A stretch of 19,802 bases of DNA, taken from positions 1 through 19,802 of the forward strand of contig NW_013654531.1 of NCBI RefSeq assembly GCF_000499385.1. Reading direction: 5' to 3'. Both the position numbers and the translations under genes were made by a program. The stretch comes from Eimeria necatrix. Its lineage: Eukaryota; Apicomplexa; Conoidasida; Eucoccidiorida; Eimeriidae. Of the stretch, positions 19,314 through 19,802 are shown piece after piece. Below the pieces are notes generated by a model. The model was not told the DNA's origin, made no database searches, and saw nothing but the letters and a program-made list of their open reading frames with translations. Position 1 is the first letter of the stretch. Each line of letters opens with the position of its first letter.

Positions 19314-19802
19314 ATGCATCTCCACAACGGACGCGTTATCGGCCCCACACCGCAGGAGACTTCTACAATGTCAGTAAGCAAAATGCCGAGCGGGATGCCA
19401 GCCCATCATCGCCACGCGACTCCGAAGCCCACCGTGGCAGAGCGGCCGCATGGGCATAAGGAGGCGCCCCCACAGGTGATACCTATGACCAATGTTATGC
19501 CAGGGGACAGTCCCTTCGTCACGTGAAACCAATTCCAGTCCGCTATGAGTGTGATAAGAACTGTTATTGGGGGTAACGTGGAATCCGGCGCAACGACTCC
19601 CATACTACCAGAAGACGCCAGCACTATGCAGGCCTTTCTGCTGCGCATCGAGCGCCGGTACACCCAGATGGGATTGGAACTGCGCGAGTGGGGAAATGCA
19701 CTTATAGGCCACCTTGTGGGACCGGCTCTAACGTATTGGATCTATCTACGGAGAACTATTGACCTAAGCGACTGGGCGACAGTACAGCGCAGGCTTTTGG
19801 AG
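19314..19802 (+). CDS. Gag of the younger element, 5' part, with one in-frame TGA
   Basis: One frame runs from ATG 19314 to the window end, broken only by TGA at 19524-19526. A new ATG follows at 19545. The part after it matches the retrotransposon Gag capsid pattern: an F-L-L-R-I-E-R-R-Y start, then L-I-G-H-L-V-G-P-A-L-T-Y-W (hydrophobic, ending in aromatic residues) and L-S-D-W-A-T-V-Q-R-R-L. The first 70 codons are Pro/His-rich and low in complexity, typical of a Gag N-terminus. Either the stop is a recent nonsense change (CGA to TGA would do it) or translation begins at 19545. Capsid identity is good; intactness is doubtful. Confidence 0.75.

Larger units (their letters stand above)
18798..19802 (+). 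mobile_element. Younger LTR retrotransposon, 5' end only
   Basis: A 5' LTR, a 2-nt spacer, a primer-binding site, an 83-nt leader and a Gag frame occur in the canonical order on the plus strand and run off the window. The element sits inside or directly beside the old RT remnant, giving a nested arrangement. The 3' LTR and target duplication lie outside, so an intact copy cannot be claimed. Confidence 0.82.

Noticed and set aside
19406..19663. Minus-strand frame over the young Gag
   Set aside because: Shadow of Gag; the plus frame has the capsid pattern and runs to the window end.

Overview
The window looks like nuclear DNA of a coccidian apicomplexan, most likely Eimeria. The decisive evidence is a pair of genes for the TA4-type SAG surface antigens, a family known from Eimeria. 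Other support is a short-intron gene architecture with clean GT-AG junctions, a CTG/CAG triplet run, and remnants of Ty3/Gypsy (chromovirus-like) retroelements. No bacterial operon structure, tRNA, rRNA or CRISPR array is visible.

Left part (1-4100): two tandem SAG genes on the minus strand. The second (2931-4020) is complete: four exons, 249 residues, signal peptide, six cysteines and a hydrophobic GPI-signal tail. The first (1-1047) has the same exon phases and cysteine pattern, but the window edge cuts it inside its fourth exon. The 5' flank of the complete gene carries a duplicated 32-bp unit with an ACTGTACAGT palindrome.

Middle (4100-10470): no gene I can name. It holds a broken coding-like stretch (about 5220-6465), a GC-richer stretch open on both strands (7609-8157), a strong hairpin (7790-7818) and a fold-back repeat (8310-8545).

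10470-14828, plus strand: a nine-exon gene that I reconstruct as the ER/Golgi SNARE Sec20. Every junction joins in phase. It has an N-terminal coiled-coil part with a Sec20-like Trp-Arg-x-Ala-Asn-Leu signature, a SNARE helix split over two exons, a transmembrane exon, and an unusual C-terminal exon of 210 codons.

Right part (14829-19802): a 154-bp tandem repeat, then nested retroelements, all on the plus strand. An old gag-pol remnant (about 16420-18797) is riddled with stops but still shows zinc-knuckle, protease, linker and reverse-transcriptase segments in order. It ends abruptly at the 5' LTR of a younger element (18798-19211; 12-bp perfect terminal inverted repeat). That LTR is followed by a tRNA-Pro-type primer-binding site and a Gag reading frame that runs off the window and contains one in-frame stop.

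All exon borders are read by eye from splice consensus and phase. No alignment was run.
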